Positions 1 to 10,004 are shown, numbered from the stretch's first letter. The stretch: DNA of 64,000 bases from Gemmatimonadota bacterium (GCA_030747075.1 JASLLL010000011.1:18054-82053), one strand, 5' to 3'. A program made the numbers and translations. Notes: generated by a model from the letters alone, not told the origin.

Positions 1-23
1 GACGGGAGGAGTGGGCCGTTCCG

Positions 24-434
24 CTACTTCTTCCCAACCCTACAGTTTCCTCTAAAGTAAACCCCGTTCTCCATCACCATATTGGGTGCCACAATGTCGC
101 ACTCCACTCGGCTTCCCGCCTTCATCTCCACTCGCTCTTCGGCGTCGATCTTCCCTTGGAATCTACCCCCCAACACAGCCCGTCGGGTAGTGATCGAAGC
201 CTCGACACTTCCGGTCCGACCCACCACAACCGAGTCCCCGGCGCGCATTTCCCCTTCCACGCGACCCTCGATCCGGACGGATCCCGCAATCTCTGCTGTT
301 CCCTTGAAGCGTGCCCCTTCTCCGAGGACTGTCTCGGCCACCGGTGCCGACTTCGTTGAGGGCGCAGTCTGAGAGTCGGTGGTGGCAGCCCCGCCGCGTT
401 CGGGCGTGGGGGAGTTCATCTTCCGATCAAACAT
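24..434 (-). CDS. bactofilin-family cytoskeletal protein
   Basis: About 136 residues. The central part, after a polar N-terminal tail, is the short-period beta-helix typical of bactofilins (DUF583): repeated turns such as VRIEGRVEGEM, VVGRTGSVEA, VLGGRFQGKI and RVECDIVAP. Bactofilins polymerise without nucleotides under the membrane and scaffold cell-wall or chromosome-partition proteins. The ATG at 434 was chosen because an AGGGAGG ribosome site lies about 8 bases upstream; the longer reading frame would run far into the upstream peptidase gene. It is the last gene of the parA-parB-M23-bactofilin string, a neighbourhood known from myxobacteria and other groups. The family call is firm; its cellular role here is inferred from context. 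Confidence 0.88.
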   Translation of the reverse strand: MFDRKMNSPTPERGGAATTDSQTAPSTKSAPVAETVLGEGARFKGTAEIAGSVRIEGRVEGEMRAGDSVVVGRTGSVEASITTRRAVLGGRFQGKIDAEERVEMKAGSRVECDIVAPNMVMENGVYFRGNCRVGKK

Positions 435-540
435 CGTCTTGGCCTCCCTGGTGAGTGGTTCTGTTTCGTGCCGTTTGAACTGGATGGTTCCTTCGTTCCC
501 GCGCCCCACAACTTCACCCAACTGTCGGTGTGATGTGTGA

Positions 541-1299
541 TCACCACACGCTCGCAAGCAGTCGACGCGGGTCCAGTGGTTGTTCGCCAGCGCGTACTTC
601 AAAATGAAGATGCGGCGCGCTCGAGCGACCTGTGCTGCCAAGTCGCGCCAACTCTTCTCCCGCAGAAACAAGGTCCCCCACCTCGACAAGCAGCGTGTCG
701 TTGTGGCCGTAGGTGGAGGTCAGTCCGTTTCCGTGGTCCAGCACCACCACCTCCCCAAAGGTGTCGTCCCACCGGGCGGATCGAACCACTCCGGGCGCTG
801 ACGCCCGAACGGGATCGCCCGTTTCCCCTGGAAAATCCAGACCGGCATGCCCGTCCAGTCCGGGCTCAAACCCCCTGGAAACCCACCCGGTCACTGGCGG
901 GAAAAGGGGGATCTCCGCCAGAAGCCTGTCCTCTGCCTCCCAGCCTGGAGCCGCGCCGGGTTCTCTTGTGTCTGGAAGATACTCGGCGTTTCCAATCCCG
1001 GCCCAACGCCGCACGCGAGTCTCAAACTCGCGCAACTCCACCAACTCTCTGTCCAGCACCCCTATGCGCCGAACCTCTTCCTCCAGGCGCGCCACCTCCC
1101 TCGCCAGGTGGGCATTCTCGCGACCCCGTGCCAGTCCGTCCCACCCGACCAGGGCACCCACAAACCCACCGGCGATCAGTACCGCAAAGAGCAGGGCCGC
1201 ACCCACCGCGAGGGGCAGGGGAACCACAACGGACCACCCACCGCCCCCTCCGTGTGGCGCAACGAGAATGGAGATCTTCCGGCGAAACATTGTGCGCAT
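541..1299 (-). CDS. membrane-anchored M23 (LytM-type) metallopeptidase
   Basis: About 252 residues. A short basic N-terminus is followed by one membrane span (about residues 24-52), a charged helix likely to form a coiled coil (about 57-100) and a C-terminal LytM domain. The zinc ligands of active M23 enzymes are visible: HxxxD (H151, D155) and HxH (H230, H232), with the additional His199 in YGH. The family cleaves peptidoglycan cross-links or stems. The start at 1299 has a GAGG about 10 bases upstream; ATGs at 1290 and 1344 are alternatives. It sits between parB and the bactofilin gene, and such peptidase-bactofilin pairs shape the cell wall in several bacteria. Confidence 0.88.
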   Translation of the reverse strand: MRTMFRRKISILVAPHGGGGGWSVVVPLPLAVGAALLFAVLIAGGFVGALVGWDGLARGRENAHLAREVARLEEEVRRIGVLDRELVELREFETRVRRWAGIGNAEYLPDTREPGAAPGWEAEDRLLAEIPLFPPVTGWVSRGFEPGLDGHAGLDFPGETGDPVRASAPGVVRSARWDDTFGEVVVLDHGNGLTSTYGHNDTLLVEVGDLVSAGEELARLGSTGRSSAPHLHFEVRAGEQPLDPRRLLASVW

Positions 1300-1392
1300 C
1301 GGTCTTTGTGCCCTCAGCCACCGGTGGAACCCCGGTGGAGCCATTGGGAGGTGGCGCGAACCCCGGTTCGGTCACCCCGTTATGTGTCTTTC

Positions 1393-1398
1393 TTTATA
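1393..1398 (-). promoter_or_regulatory. possible -10 element upstream of the M23 gene
   Basis: The minus strand reads TATAAA in the 95-base gap between parB and the peptidase gene. No convincing -35 hexamer lies 16-18 bases upstream, so this is only a candidate for a separate promoter of the peptidase-bactofilin pair. Confidence 0.25.
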
Positions 1399-1439
1399 CT
1401 ACCAAGCCCACCCGCGCCGAAACCGTGTGGGTTCTGTGA

Positions 1440-2330
1440 TCAGGCCAGCGAGGCCGGATGGTTTTCTGCGGCCAGCAGCAGGTCCGTCAGGCGAGTGATG
1501 TCGTCGAGGGAGTAAAACTCCAGCGAAACCCGCCCCCTTCCCTTCCGCTCATGAATCTGGACAGGGGTTCCATAGACTCGCCGCAGGCGTTCTTCCATTT
1601 CCTGAATCTCCGGAGAGACCGATCGCACTGTGCGCTTGCGCTTCGGCCTCTTCGCAAGTGGTGCCGCGCTCTCCGCAACGGACGCTTCTGCCTCCCGAAC
1701 GGTCATGTTCCCGGCGCGGATGCGTGCGGCGAGGCTGCGTGATTCCTCTTCCGTCTCACACGCCAGGAGGGTCCGTGCGTGCCCGGCAGAAAACACCCCC
1801 GACCCCACCTCGGCCTGCAGGTCCTCTGGCAATTGTAACAGGCGGAGAGTGTTGGCCACATGGACCCGGCTCTTTCCCACCTGCCTCCCGATCTCTTCTT
1901 GTGTCCACCCGGTGCTTTGCTGGAGCTTCTGGAAGGCGCGCGCCTCTTCCATGGGGTTCAAGTCTTCCCGAACCAGATTCTCAATCAGTGCCAGCGTGAG
2001 AAGGTCCTCATCCGAGGTTTCCCGCACAATCGCAGGAATCGCACGAAAGCCAGCCTGCATTGCGGCTCGCCACCTTCGCTCTCCCGCGACGATTTCATAC
2101 CGATCCTCCGCCACCCTTCTGACCAGAATTGGCTGAAGAACTCCGCGTTCCTGAATGCTCTCCGCCAGGCGCTCCAGCCCCTCTTCGTCGAAATCCCGGC
2201 GAGGCTGGTCTGGGTTGGGGACAACTCTATCCACCGACAGCGCAAGAACGAGATCCCCTTCGCGGGAGGAAAACGCGGAAGTTTCTGGAATCAACGCCTC
2301 CAGTCCACGCCCCAGGCCCTTCTTTATCAT
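1440..2330 (-). CDS. parB: chromosome partition protein ParB (Spo0J)
   Basis: 296 residues. The N-terminus ([13 protein letters not shown]) is the usual ParA-interacting patch. The ParB/Srx CTPase domain carries the GERRWRA motif, and a helix-turn-helix follows (around [23 protein letters not shown]). A basic linker and a C-terminal dimerisation segment complete the normal family length. ParB loads on parS, spreads as a CTP clamp and stimulates ParA. Its ATG overlaps the parA stop by 4 bases (ATGA), so the two are translationally coupled. Matching parS sites lie just upstream of parA. Confidence 0.97.
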   Translation of the reverse strand: MIKKGLGRGLEALIPETSAFSSREGDLVLALSVDRVVPNPDQPRRDFDEEGLERLAESIQERGVLQPILVRRVAEDRYEIVAGERRWRAAMQAGFRAIPAIVRETSDEDLLTLALIENLVREDLNPMEEARAFQKLQQSTGWTQEEIGRQVGKSRVHVANTLRLLQLPEDLQAEVGSGVFSAGHARTLLACETEEESRSLAARIRAGNMTVREAEASVAESAAPLAKRPKRKRTVRSVSPEIQEMEERLRRVYGTPVQIHERKGRGRVSLEFYSLDDITRLTDLLLAAENHPASLA

Positions 2331-3193
2331 GGCTTCCCTCCGTCCCCTGACGCTTCCGCGGTCGGGGCGGTCTCCTGGTGATAATCGCCCGAAACCGTCC
2401 TGGTTCCGGCACCTCGTTCAATGATCTCCCCCGCGAGTTTCATATAACTCACCGCCCCGGGAGACAGAATGTCGTAGAGAATGATGGGTTTGCCGTGGCT
2501 GGGAGCCTCGCCCAGGCGGACATTTCGGGGAATCACCGTGTCAAACACCTTGCTCCCAAAATACCGGCGGGCCTCGTCCGCAACCTGTTGGGACAGGTTC
2601 AGGCGGCGATCCATCATGGTCAACAGGACCCCCTCAATCTCAAGGTCCGGATTGAGGCTCCGTTGCACAAGCCTCACGCTGTTCAAGAGTTGGCTCAACC
2701 CCTCCAGTGCGTAGTACTCGCACTGGATGGGAATGAGAACCGAGGTGGCCGCAGTGAGGGCATTGACCGTCAGGAGGCCAAGGGATGGCGGGCAATCCAG
2801 AAAAACATAGTCGTACTCGGCCGTGATCCCGGCCATGGCGGCGCGCAGTCGGTGCTCCCGCGCAAGAACCCCCACCAGTTCAATCTCCGCCCCGGACAGC
2901 TTCTCCCCCGAGGGCACCAGGTCCAGGTAGGGAATCTCCGAGGGGCGAATCGACTCGGCTAGTGGACTTTCGTCAATCAACACCTCGTAAATCCCCTGTG
3001 TCTCGTCGCGATCAAAGACACCCAGGCCGCTGCAGGCGTTGGCTTGCGGGTCCATGTCCACCAGAAGGACGCGCCTTTCGGAGCTGGCCAGGCATGCCGC
3101 CAGGTTGACGGCCGTGGTGGTCTTGCCAACGCCGCCCTTCTGGTTTGTGATCGCCACAATGCGCCCTTGGGGGCGTTGCGCTTCTCCCGTCAT
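2327..3193 (-). CDS. parA: chromosome partition ATPase ParA (Soj)
   Basis: About 288 residues. The deviant Walker A motif ([13 protein letters not shown]), Walker A' ([10 protein letters not shown]) and Walker B ([13 protein letters not shown]) are present, as expected for a Soj-type ParA. This ATPase binds DNA non-specifically and moves ParB-parS complexes towards the cell poles. The ATG at 3193 is preferred because AGAGGT lies about 6 bases upstream; a GTG at 3199 in the same frame is the alternative. It is followed by parB with an ATGA overlap and preceded by two parS sites. Confidence 0.97.
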   Translation of the reverse strand: MTGEAQRPQGRIVAITNQKGGVGKTTTAVNLAACLASSERRVLLVDMDPQANACSGLGVFDRDETQGIYEVLIDESPLAESIRPSEIPYLDLVPSGEKLSGAEIELVGVLAREHRLRAAMAGITAEYDYVFLDCPPSLGLLTVNALTAATSVLIPIQCEYYALEGLSQLLNSVRLVQRSLNPDLEIEGVLLTMMDRRLNLSQQVADEARRYFGSKVFDTVIPRNVRLGEAPSHGKPIILYDILSPGAVSYMKLAGEIIERGAGTRTVSGDYHQETAPTAEASGDGGKP

Positions 3194-3300
3194 CTCCACC
3201 TCTCACGCTCCTCGCTGGGGAGTTGGTCCGCACGATACCCCAACCTCCTGCGGCGGGAAACCCGATACTGCTCTTCGTGGGAGGAACTTGTGGGGGTGGG

Positions 3301-3316
3301 GGTTTCACGTGAAACA
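3301..3316. promoter_or_regulatory. parS site 1
   Basis: The palindromic core GTTTCACGTGAAAC is complete. The full 16-mer GGTTTCACGTGAAACA differs from the universal parS consensus (TGTTTCACGTGAAACA) at the first base only. It lies about 110 bases upstream of parA, where chromosomal ParB is expected to load. Confidence 0.95.
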
Positions 3317-3336
3317 TCGTCCCGGATCGCTGTGGG

Positions 3337-3352
3337 AGTTTCACGTGAAACA
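3337..3352. promoter_or_regulatory. parS site 2
   Basis: AGTTTCACGTGAAACA again contains the complete 14-bp parS palindrome with one change at the first consensus position. It starts 36 bases after site 1, so the two sites form a tandem pair that could nucleate ParB from one locus. Confidence 0.95.
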
Positions 3353-3394
3353 CTGCCGTGGGGTCGACGCATTGGGAGGGTCCCTCTCTTTCCC

Positions 3395-3416
3395 TTGTGT
3401 TCTGAAGATTGTTGTT
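3395..3416 (+). repeat. left arm of a perfect 22-bp inverted repeat
   Basis: This arm begins TTGTGTTCTGAAG and is exactly the reverse complement of 3753-3774. The 336 bases between the arms are non-coding. Complementarity stops abruptly at both ends of each arm. No target-site duplication or transposase is visible. Confidence 0.9.
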
Positions 3417-3752
3417 GGGAAATGGGGTCCAGGCGTGCCCGGCCAGGGTGGTTCGTCGGTCCTGCTGCTTGTCTCTTCGCTTGCGTATCTTACGACAACC
3501 CAACGAACTGGGCTCTTGGGGACCCCGGGCGCGGACCTTCCGTGCGCCAGGCGGCCCCCAGCCGTCCCCCACCCGGGTGGGTGTCTGGGCGCGGGGGCGA
3601 GGCGGAATCGATCCCCAGTCTACCTGAAGACTCCCAACCCGGGCTTTCCTCGGTCGGATTCCAGGCAGGGTCAGTCATTGCCGGGCCTGCATAACCTGCG
3701 ACCCGGATGGAGGTTCGCTCAATAAGGGGAGTTGGTGGGGAGGGTGGAGAAA

Positions 3753-3774
3753 AACAACAATCTTCAGAACACAA
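3753..3774 (-). repeat. right arm of a perfect 22-bp inverted repeat
   Basis: Exact reverse complement of 3395-3416. It lies 15 bases beyond the rsmG stop, so a transcript reading out of rsmG would enter this arm first. The arm is AT-richer than its surroundings. Confidence 0.9.
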
Positions 3775-3788
3775 CCAAACCAACCCAC

Positions 3789-4430
3789 CTACTCAGGGTG
3801 CGTCTGGCTGGATTTGGGGTGCGCCGGTATGAGCCGAAGAAGGCCCGTGCGCACCGTTCCGTCTGTCTCCGACCAGGGACGCACATGAGGGTCGGTGGGG
3901 TTTGCAAAGACCCACAGTTCCCCTTTGGGGGCCAGGATCGGTTGAGTGCCCCCGATCAGCGCGGGTCGCCCCCCCATGCTTCGTGACACAACTCGATCAA
4001 AGGGTGCGCGGTCCAGAAGCGCCGCTGTGGGGGCTTCGATGCGACAGTGGTGGGCGCAGGAACCCTTCAGCCCAAGGGCGCTCAACGCTTCCTCCACAAA
4101 GCGGACCTTCTTTCGGGTGGCATCCACCAGGTCGAGTCGAATGTGTGGGCGGAGGATCTGAAGCGGAATCCCCGGCAGGCCGCCTCCGGTGCCCGCGTCC
4201 AGCACGCGAAGGGTGGAGTCAGGGGGAAAGAGATCCAGTATGGCCAGACAGGGGACCAGTTGGCTCCCGAGAAGGTCTTCGGCGGCCCGTCGTGACACCA
4301 GGTTGATCTGCCGGTTCGTTTCGGCCAGAAGGTTGGCGTAGGTGGCCATTCTCTCCTGCCATCCGTCGGGGCCACCTCCGGCTCGCTCCACCAGCCCCCC
4401 AAGGCGCGCCGCCACCTCCGCCGGGGTCAT
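3789..4430 (-). CDS. rsmG: 16S rRNA (guanine-527-N7)-methyltransferase RsmG
   Basis: 213 residues, the usual length. The GidB/RsmG signature is seen in INLVSRR and in the SAM-binding loop [14 protein letters not shown], followed by the substrate-side segment DRVVSRSMG. The enzyme methylates G527 of 16S rRNA; loss of function in other bacteria gives low-level streptomycin resistance. Its ATG overlaps the mnmG stop by 4 bases (ATGA), the classic gidA-gidB coupling near an origin. Confidence 0.95.
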   Translation of the reverse strand: MTPAEVAARLGGLVERAGGGPDGWQERMATYANLLAETNRQINLVSRRAAEDLLGSQLVPCLAILDLFPPDSTLRVLDAGTGGGLPGIPLQILRPHIRLDLVDATRKKVRFVEEALSALGLKGSCAHHCRIEAPTAALLDRAPFDRVVSRSMGGRPALIGGTQPILAPKGELWVFANPTDPHVRPWSETDGTVRTGLLRLIPAHPKSSQTHPE

Positions 4431-6253
4431 GGCGCGGTTCCTCGTCGAAGGGCCACCAGAAGGACACCGATGTCCGCCGGGGAGACCCCGGGGATCCGCG
4501 ATGCCTGCCCTACGGTGGCGGGCCCCACTCGGGTGAGTTTCTCTCGACCTTCTGTGCTGATCCCGTGCATTCCCCGGAAGTCGGCACCGGGGGGGATGGC
4601 GCGAGCCTCCAGCCCCCGAAAGCGACGGACCCGCTCTCTCTCTCGCTTCAAATAGCCCTGGTAGCGTCCCACCACTTCCGCGCGTTCCTGTTCATCGGGC
4701 GAATACTGTCCCAGTTCCGGAATCTCCTCCATCCAATCCGCCACGCAACTCCCCGGCCTCGCCAACGCCTCCAGAAGCGTCCGCCCCCCCCGACGGGTAC
4801 GCTGAAGAAGGTCTTGCAGCGCCCTTGCTCTCTCGACTCCACGCTCCAGGCGCTTCCGGTCCTCTGCGGTCAAGAGGTCCAGTTCCCGCGAGTGAGAGAG
4901 GAGGCGTTCGTCTGCGTTGTCCTGCCGGAGGTGCAGTCGATATTCGGCCCGGGATGTGAACATGCGATAGGGCTCTTCGGTCCCCTTGGTGGTGAGGTCG
5001 TCCACAAGAACTCCTATGTAGGCCTCGTTTCGCCCTGGAACCCACCGGTCTTTCCCTGCGAGCTTGCGCGCCGCATTCACGCCGGCCACCAATCCCTGGG
5101 CGGCCGCTTCCTCGTATCCGGTGGTTCCGTTGATCTGTCCGGCAAGGAAGAGGCCTGGCACTCTCTGTGTCTCCAGAGATGTGTGGAGTTCTGTCGGGTC
5201 CACAAAGTCATACTCCACCGCATACCCCGGCCTGTACGGCACGGTCTTCGGCAAGATTCCGGGAATCGTTCTGAGTACGAACGTCTGGATTCTTTCCGGC
5301 AGACTCATGGAGATGCCGTTCAGGTAGATCTCGTCTGTGTTGCTTCCCTCTGGTTCCAGGAAGATCTGATGGCTCTCCGCGTCCGGGAACCGCACCACCT
5401 TGTCCTCCAGAGAGGGGCAGTAGCGGGGGCCGGTGCCCTGAATCCGCCCGGAATAGAGCGGTGACTCCCGAAGGTGAGTGCGAACGATCGTGTGGGTCTT
5501 GGGTGTCGTGCCTGAGAGATAGCAGTCCACCTGTTGTCTCTCGGAAAGACCCGTTGTGAAGTGGGAGAAGGGGCGGGGCGTTTCGTCTCCGGGTTGCCGC
5601 CGAAGGTGTTGAAGGTCCAGGTCGGAACGGAGGATGCGTGGGGGTGTGCCGGTTTTCATGCGGCCCACTCGAAATCCGGTCGCCCTCAACCAGGCCGCAA
5701 GTGGGTTCGAGGCCGGTTCTCCGCGACGCCCCCCCGCCATCTCCTGGTTTCCGAGGAAGATCCGGCCCCCAAGGAATGTCCCGGTCGCCAGAATCACCGC
5801 TCCGGACCGGATCTGGCGGCCGCACGCCATGCGAATACCAGTGGCCTCTCCGTTCGGCCCTCTCTCGATCGACCCCGCTTCTCCTTCCACAACCTCAATC
5901 CGCGGATTCTCGCTGATCGCGCGGGTCATCACGCTGGCGTAGTGCTGGCGGTCGGCCTGGGCCCGGGGCCCCCGGACAGCCGGCCCCTTCCCCGTGTTCA
6001 GCATTCGAAACTGGATTCCGGCCTCATCGATGGCGCGCCCCATCTGGCCGCCGAGTGCGTCAATTTCACGAACCAGATGCCCCTTGGCAAGCCCGCCGAT
6101 CGCCGGGTTGCAGGACATCCGCCCGATATTCGCTCGATCCAGGGTGAGCAGTGCCACCCGACACCCGGAACGCGCTCCGGCCAGGGCCGCTTCAATGCCC
6201 GCGTGGCCGGCCCCGACCACCACAATGTCCGCTTGTGTGTCGTGCTCGCCCAT
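4427..6253 (-). CDS. mnmG: tRNA uridine-5-carboxymethylaminomethyl modification enzyme MnmG (GidA)
   Basis: 608 residues, within the normal range. The N-terminal FAD-binding Rossmann motif ([13 protein letters not shown]) and the GidA signature ([23 protein letters not shown]) are intact. With MnmE it installs the cmnm5 group on the wobble uridine of several tRNAs. It sits 7 bases downstream of mnmE and overlaps rsmG, so mnmE-mnmG-rsmG read as one operon. Confidence 0.97.
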   Translation of the reverse strand: MGEHDTQADIVVVGAGHAGIEAALAGARSGCRVALLTLDRANIGRMSCNPAIGGLAKGHLVREIDALGGQMGRAIDEAGIQFRMLNTGKGPAVRGPRAQADRQHYASVMTRAISENPRIEVVEGEAGSIERGPNGEATGIRMACGRQIRSGAVILATGTFLGGRIFLGNQEMAGGRRGEPASNPLAAWLRATGFRVGRMKTGTPPRILRSDLDLQHLRRQPGDETPRPFSHFTTGLSERQQVDCYLSGTTPKTHTIVRTHLRESPLYSGRIQGTGPRYCPSLEDKVVRFPDAESHQIFLEPEGSNTDEIYLNGISMSLPERIQTFVLRTIPGILPKTVPYRPGYAVEYDFVDPTELHTSLETQRVPGLFLAGQINGTTGYEEAAAQGLVAGVNAARKLAGKDRWVPGRNEAYIGVLVDDLTTKGTEEPYRMFTSRAEYRLHLRQDNADERLLSHSRELDLLTAEDRKRLERGVERARALQDLLQRTRRGGRTLLEALARPGSCVADWMEEIPELGQYSPDEQERAEVVGRYQGYLKRERERVRRFRGLEARAIPPGADFRGMHGISTEGREKLTRVGPATVGQASRIPGVSPADIGVLLVALRRGTAP

Positions 6254-6260
6254 TCCTTCC

Positions 6261-7622
6261 TCACTTGCCGATACAGAATCGTTCGAACACGCGGTTCAAC
6301 ACCTCTTCGTCCACCGTTTTTCCCGTGACTTCCCCGATCGCGACTGCGGCGTCCCGCAGATCGGAGGCAATCAACTCCTCCGCGCCCCCGCGGGTCAGCG
6401 TCTCCCGCGCCCGCGTTACTGATGCCAGCGATCGACGGAGGGCGTCTTCGTGTCGTTCGCCCGGGAAGATGTCGTCTTCCGGTTCCCGACCGACGCCTTC
6501 CAGGAGCCGGTCCGCGATCGCCTCTCGTAGCGCCCCCAACCCCTGCCCCTCTTGCGCGGAGACCAGAATACCCCGGGGTGGGTGCGCCGTGGCGGAACCT
6601 ACGCTGCACACGTCGCTCTTGGTTCTGACAAGCAGGGACGCCGACGCTGTCTCGCTCTGCCACAGTCGTTCGTCTTCGGCCGCCCACACCTTGCCGGCCT
6701 CCACGAGCACAAGGCGAAGGTCCGCCTCCGTCCCCAGCGATCGGGCGCGGCGAACCCCCTCTGTCTCAATGGGGCTTTCCGTGTCCTCCCGGAGTCCCGC
6801 TGTATCAATCAGTCGGGTCGGCACACCCCCGAAATCACACCACGCTTCCAGGAAGTCTCGCGTGGTTCCGGGGGTCTCTGACACGAGCGCGCGGTCGGTC
6901 TCAAGCAGTGCGTTGAAGAGCGTCGATTTGCCGACATTTGCGCAACCGACCAGCACGACCGACGCACCGTCACGCAAGCGCCGGGCCCGCGGCGCCCTCT
7001 CGATGAGGTCCGCGATCGCAGTGGTCGCGTGGTCCAGTTGTTCTTCGATTTCCCCACGCGGCGCCGCCCCCGCATCTTCCACAAAGTCGATGTTCGCCTC
7101 GACTCGCGCCAGTGCGTCCAGCAGATGCTCTTCAATCTCTTCGGTCTTGCGCGCAAGCCCACCCGCGATTCCCGACAGCGCCGCATCGGCCGCCCGGTCG
7201 GTCTTGGCGGCAATCAGGTCCGCGACCGCTTCTGCGCGCGAGAGGTCCACACGGCCTGCCAGAAACGCGCGTCGTGTGAACTCCCCGCGATCCGCAAGTC
7301 GCGCACCCGCACGAAGCACCGCGCGAAGCACGCGGCGCGCCACCACCGTTCCGCCGTGCACGCCGAACTCCACCACATCTTCGCCCGTGTAGGTCTTTGG
7401 TGCGCGAAGGACCGTCACCAGGGCTTCGTCAAGAAGGCGCCCTGTTTCGTCGCGCAACCATGCGTGGTGCACGGTGTGGCTGGCGGTCCGGTGAAAACCG
7501 TCCGCGCGCCCGGCGAGTTTCCCGGCAATGGCGATTGCCTCCGGCCCACTAACGCGCACCACGGCAATCCCGGACTCGCCGGTCGCTGTGGCGATGGCCG
7601 CGACCGTATCTTCCGGCCCCAT
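6261..7622 (-). CDS. mnmE: tRNA modification GTPase MnmE (TrmE)
   Basis: 453 residues with the three family parts: an N-terminal formyl-THF-binding domain ([14 protein letters not shown]), a helical domain and an inserted G domain. The G1 motif is GCANVGKST and the G3 motif is DTAGLRED. The C-terminal CxGK signature is present as CIGK, including the conserved cysteine. It partners MnmG in wobble uridine modification. It starts 3 bases after the yidC stop; a jag/khpB gene often found here is missing. Confidence 0.97.
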   Translation of the reverse strand: MGPEDTVAAIATATGESGIAVVRVSGPEAIAIAGKLAGRADGFHRTASHTVHHAWLRDETGRLLDEALVTVLRAPKTYTGEDVVEFGVHGGTVVARRVLRAVLRAGARLADRGEFTRRAFLAGRVDLSRAEAVADLIAAKTDRAADAALSGIAGGLARKTEEIEEHLLDALARVEANIDFVEDAGAAPRGEIEEQLDHATTAIADLIERAPRARRLRDGASVVLVGCANVGKSTLFNALLETDRALVSETPGTTRDFLEAWCDFGGVPTRLIDTAGLREDTESPIETEGVRRARSLGTEADLRLVLVEAGKVWAAEDERLWQSETASASLLVRTKSDVCSVGSATAHPPRGILVSAQEGQGLGALREAIADRLLEGVGREPEDDIFPGERHEDALRRSLASVTRARETLTRGGAEELIASDLRDAAVAIGEVTGKTVDEEVLNRVFERFCIGK

Positions 7623-7625
7623 CGG

Positions 7626-9374
7626 TCAACTCTCGGTTGCGGGCACGCTCGGCTTCACCTTCAACATCGCCTGCTGCGCGATCGTGAGCACATTGTTCAC
7701 AAGCCAGTACAGAACCAGCCCCGACGGGAATGTGAAGAAGATGAGCGTCATGAAGAGCGGCATGAAGATCACCATCGCCTTCTGGCTGGGATCCGCCATC
7801 GTCTGCTTCGACTGGAAGTACGAAGTGATCCCCATGACGATCGGGAGAATCGGAACACCGCTTCCGATCATGGGAAGCGCCGCGGGCAGGTCGAAGACAA
7901 TGTCCGGTTGTGAAAGGTCCCGGATCCACCCCACGAAGGGCTCGCCGCGAATCTCAATCGTGTGCAGAAGCACGCTGTAGAGCGCGATGAAAATCGGCAT
8001 CTGGAGAAGCATGGGGAAGCAGCCGCCAAGCGGGTTGACGCCGTGCTTCTTGTACATCTTCATCGTCTCTTCGCTGACCTTCTGCTTGTCCCCCCCGTAC
8101 TTTTCCTTCAGCGCGTCGAGTTCCGGCTTCAGCGAGGACATCTTCTTCATCGACTGGGTGCTCTTGTGTGTGAGCGGGATGAAGAGGATTTTCGTCAGTG
8201 TGGAAAAGAGAATGATGACCACGCCGTAGTTCGGGATGAACCCGTGCAGCCAGATCAGGAACGCAAGGATGATCTTCGACAGGGGACGGGTCCACTTGTT
8301 CCCCATGTCCACGGTTCCTTCGAGTCCGGACCCGATCGCGGACAACCCCTGGTAGTCCAGCGGTCCGGCATAAATGTTGTAGGTGGCGTGGTCGGCCGTA
8401 ATGCCCGTCTGCCGCTCGCTCCGGATACTCCCCGCGACGGCGGACCCCACATCCCGCGCCCCTTCCACCTCCACGGCCCAGAGTCGTGCCGGCCCGCGCG
8501 CATCGCTGTCCGGCACGATCGCGCCCAGGAAGTACTTGTTCTGCACGCCCACAAACCAGGTTCGTCCGGGGAAGTCGCGAGGATTGCCCTCGACCTTGCC
8601 CGCATCAAGGCGCTGCACTTTGCCTTCCGCCAGAACGGACCCGCGGTAATAGGCGCCCCGTGTGGACCGACGGTTCTCCTCCGTCACGCCGATTCCGCCC
8701 GCCCAGGAGAGTCCCCAACCCGTGACCGTCTCTCCGCCGTCGACGATTTCCTGTTCCACACGAAACGAATATCCGCGGGGAGGGATCACATAGGTTTTGC
8801 GGAGCGTCATTCCGTCCAGTGCAAGTTCCCAGACAATCCTCCGCTCACCCTCCTGCCGCTGTCCCGAATCCGACGAGAGGCGAAACACATGGCGATCCAG
8901 CGAGATCTCTCTCGTGCCGACCGACAGAATCGATCCCAACGCGCCCGACCCGTGTTCCGGTATGAGTTGCACCGGCACACCCTTTGCTTTTTCGAAGTCA
9001 AAAAGCGTGATTTCCGTCGCTCGGGCCCCCAACCCATCCAGAACAACCCGCATGTTCTCCCCGACCACTTCCACGCGCACGGGTGACGGGTCGTTTCCCG
9101 GGGCGCGCGGTGTCGGCGTGTTCTCGTTCGACACCAACAGGCCGGATGGTGTGCCGAGACCACCCTCCACCAGCACGGCGGATGGCGCGGGTTCCTCCTG
9201 CACGGTTCGGGACTCTTCCGTTTCAACCTGCTCGTGCGTCCCGGTAGCCGCGCTCTCTTCGTGTGGTGTTTCCCGCGGAGCCTGCATGGGAAACAGCACG
9301 CTCCACACAAACAGAACCGCCATGGCGAGAAGAATCGCGAAGAACGCCCGCTTCTCTTGTCCGTCCTGGCCCAC
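7626..9374 (-). CDS. yidC: membrane protein insertase YidC
   Basis: About 582 residues. The N-terminal span (AFFAILLAMAVLFVWSVLF) is followed by a large periplasmic P1 domain, typical of Gram-negative YidC, and then by the conserved insertase core. This core includes KWTRPLSKIILAFL, a hydrophilic-groove region and a terminal pair of spans. The GTG at 9374 was chosen because AAGGAG lies 6 bases upstream and it falls after the yidD stop; a frame-open ATG at 9419 would overlap yidD. It inserts proteins into the inner membrane alone or with Sec. Confidence 0.94.
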   Translation of the reverse strand: MGQDGQEKRAFFAILLAMAVLFVWSVLFPMQAPRETPHEESAATGTHEQVETEESRTVQEEPAPSAVLVEGGLGTPSGLLVSNENTPTPRAPGNDPSPVRVEVVGENMRVVLDGLGARATEITLFDFEKAKGVPVQLIPEHGSGALGSILSVGTREISLDRHVFRLSSDSGQRQEGERRIVWELALDGMTLRKTYVIPPRGYSFRVEQEIVDGGETVTGWGLSWAGGIGVTEENRRSTRGAYYRGSVLAEGKVQRLDAGKVEGNPRDFPGRTWFVGVQNKYFLGAIVPDSDARGPARLWAVEVEGARDVGSAVAGSIRSERQTGITADHATYNIYAGPLDYQGLSAIGSGLEGTVDMGNKWTRPLSKIILAFLIWLHGFIPNYGVVIILFSTLTKILFIPLTHKSTQSMKKMSSLKPELDALKEKYGGDKQKVSEETMKMYKKHGVNPLGGCFPMLLQMPIFIALYSVLLHTIEIRGEPFVGWIRDLSQPDIVFDLPAALPMIGSGVPILPIVMGITSYFQSKQTMADPSQKAMVIFMPLFMTLIFFTFPSGLVLYWLVNNVLTIAQQAMLKVKPSVPATES

Positions 9375-9396
9375 TTCCTTCTCCTTGCGCTCCCCG

Positions 9397-9597
9397 TCAG
9401 GGGGTCGGGTCAACACCACCCGGATGCCAAGGGTGGCACCGGAGTATTCGTCTTGCGCTCATGAGCATGCCCCGCCAGCCGTGGCGCTTCAACGCCTCGG
9501 CAGCATAGCGGGAGCAGCTCGGGTGGAACCGGCAAGTGGGAGGAAAAAGTGGCGACACGACTGCGCGGTAGATCGCCACAACAAGTCTCAGTGGCAC
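9397..9597 (-). CDS. yidD: membrane protein insertion efficiency factor YidD
   Basis: About 66 residues. It matches the small YidD family closely: an amphipathic N-terminus ([14 protein letters not shown]), the cysteine motif [15 protein letters not shown] and the ending [12 protein letters not shown]. YidD helps YidC-dependent insertion. The GTG at 9597 starts a few bases after the rnpA stop, fitting the fixed order rpmH-rnpA-yidD-yidC. Longer frames upstream would run through rnpA. Confidence 0.92.
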   Translation of the reverse strand: MPLRLVVAIYRAVVSPLFPPTCRFHPSCSRYAAEALKRHGWRGMLMSARRILRCHPWHPGGVDPTP

Positions 9598-9602
9598 AAC
9601 GC

Positions 9603-10004
9603 TCAGCCGAGAGAGTGCCGCATTTCGCCTAGTGCGCGAGCCATGTCCCGGTTCGCGTCGTCCGCAGTCGCCGTCATCATTTCCCGTTTTGCGACGAAGA
9701 TGATCGAGACTCCCCGCCACGGCAGGATCCCCTTGTTGCTTCGATAGGCTTCCCGGAGACGGCGCTTGAGACGATTGCGCAAGACCGCATTCCCCAACCG
9801 CCTGCCGGCGGCCACTCCAACCCGGTTCGGTTCCTCCGAACCAATCTCTCCTGTCACCCAGAACGCTGTCAGCGTTCGGGTTCTCTCCCGCCGCCCGTCA
9901 CGCAGAATCCGCGTGAAGTCTGCGTTCTTTGCGATCCTCTCTCTTCGGGAAAGACCCGCGGGCTTCTCGGGATCCCGCCCGCACGAATCCACGCCGAGAC
10001 TCAC
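9603..10004 (-). CDS. rnpA: ribonuclease P protein component
   Basis: About 133 residues. The family core is clear: [17 protein letters not shown] at the N-terminus and the RNA-binding signature [21 protein letters not shown] in the middle. The protein assists RNase P RNA in 5' tRNA maturation. The GTG at 10004 is the likely start because it lies just after the rpmH stop at 10022; a GTG at 9992 is possible. The same frame remains open to 10415 but that part overlaps rpmH and shows no homology. Confidence 0.92.
   Translation of the reverse strand: MSLGVDSCGRDPEKPAGLSRRERIAKNADFTRILRDGRRERTRTLTAFWVTGEIGSEEPNRVGVAAGRRLGNAVLRNRLKRRLREAYRSNKGILPWRGVSIIFVAKREMMTATADDANRDMARALGEMRHSLG

Larger units (their letters stand above)
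3194..3788. other. non-coding gap between rsmG and parA (parS region)
   Basis: About 595 bases separate the rsmG stop from the parA start, which is unusually long in this compact region. It contains two parS sites (3301-3316 and 3337-3352) and a perfect 22-bp inverted repeat with arms at 3395-3416 and 3753-3774. No credible gene is seen on either strand. A parA-parB promoter on the minus strand must lie here, but no convincing -35/-10 pair was found. Confidence 0.7.

Noticed and set aside
3395-3774. Insertion sequence with transposase
   Set aside because: The enclosed 336 bases hold no transposase frame and no flanking target duplication is visible.
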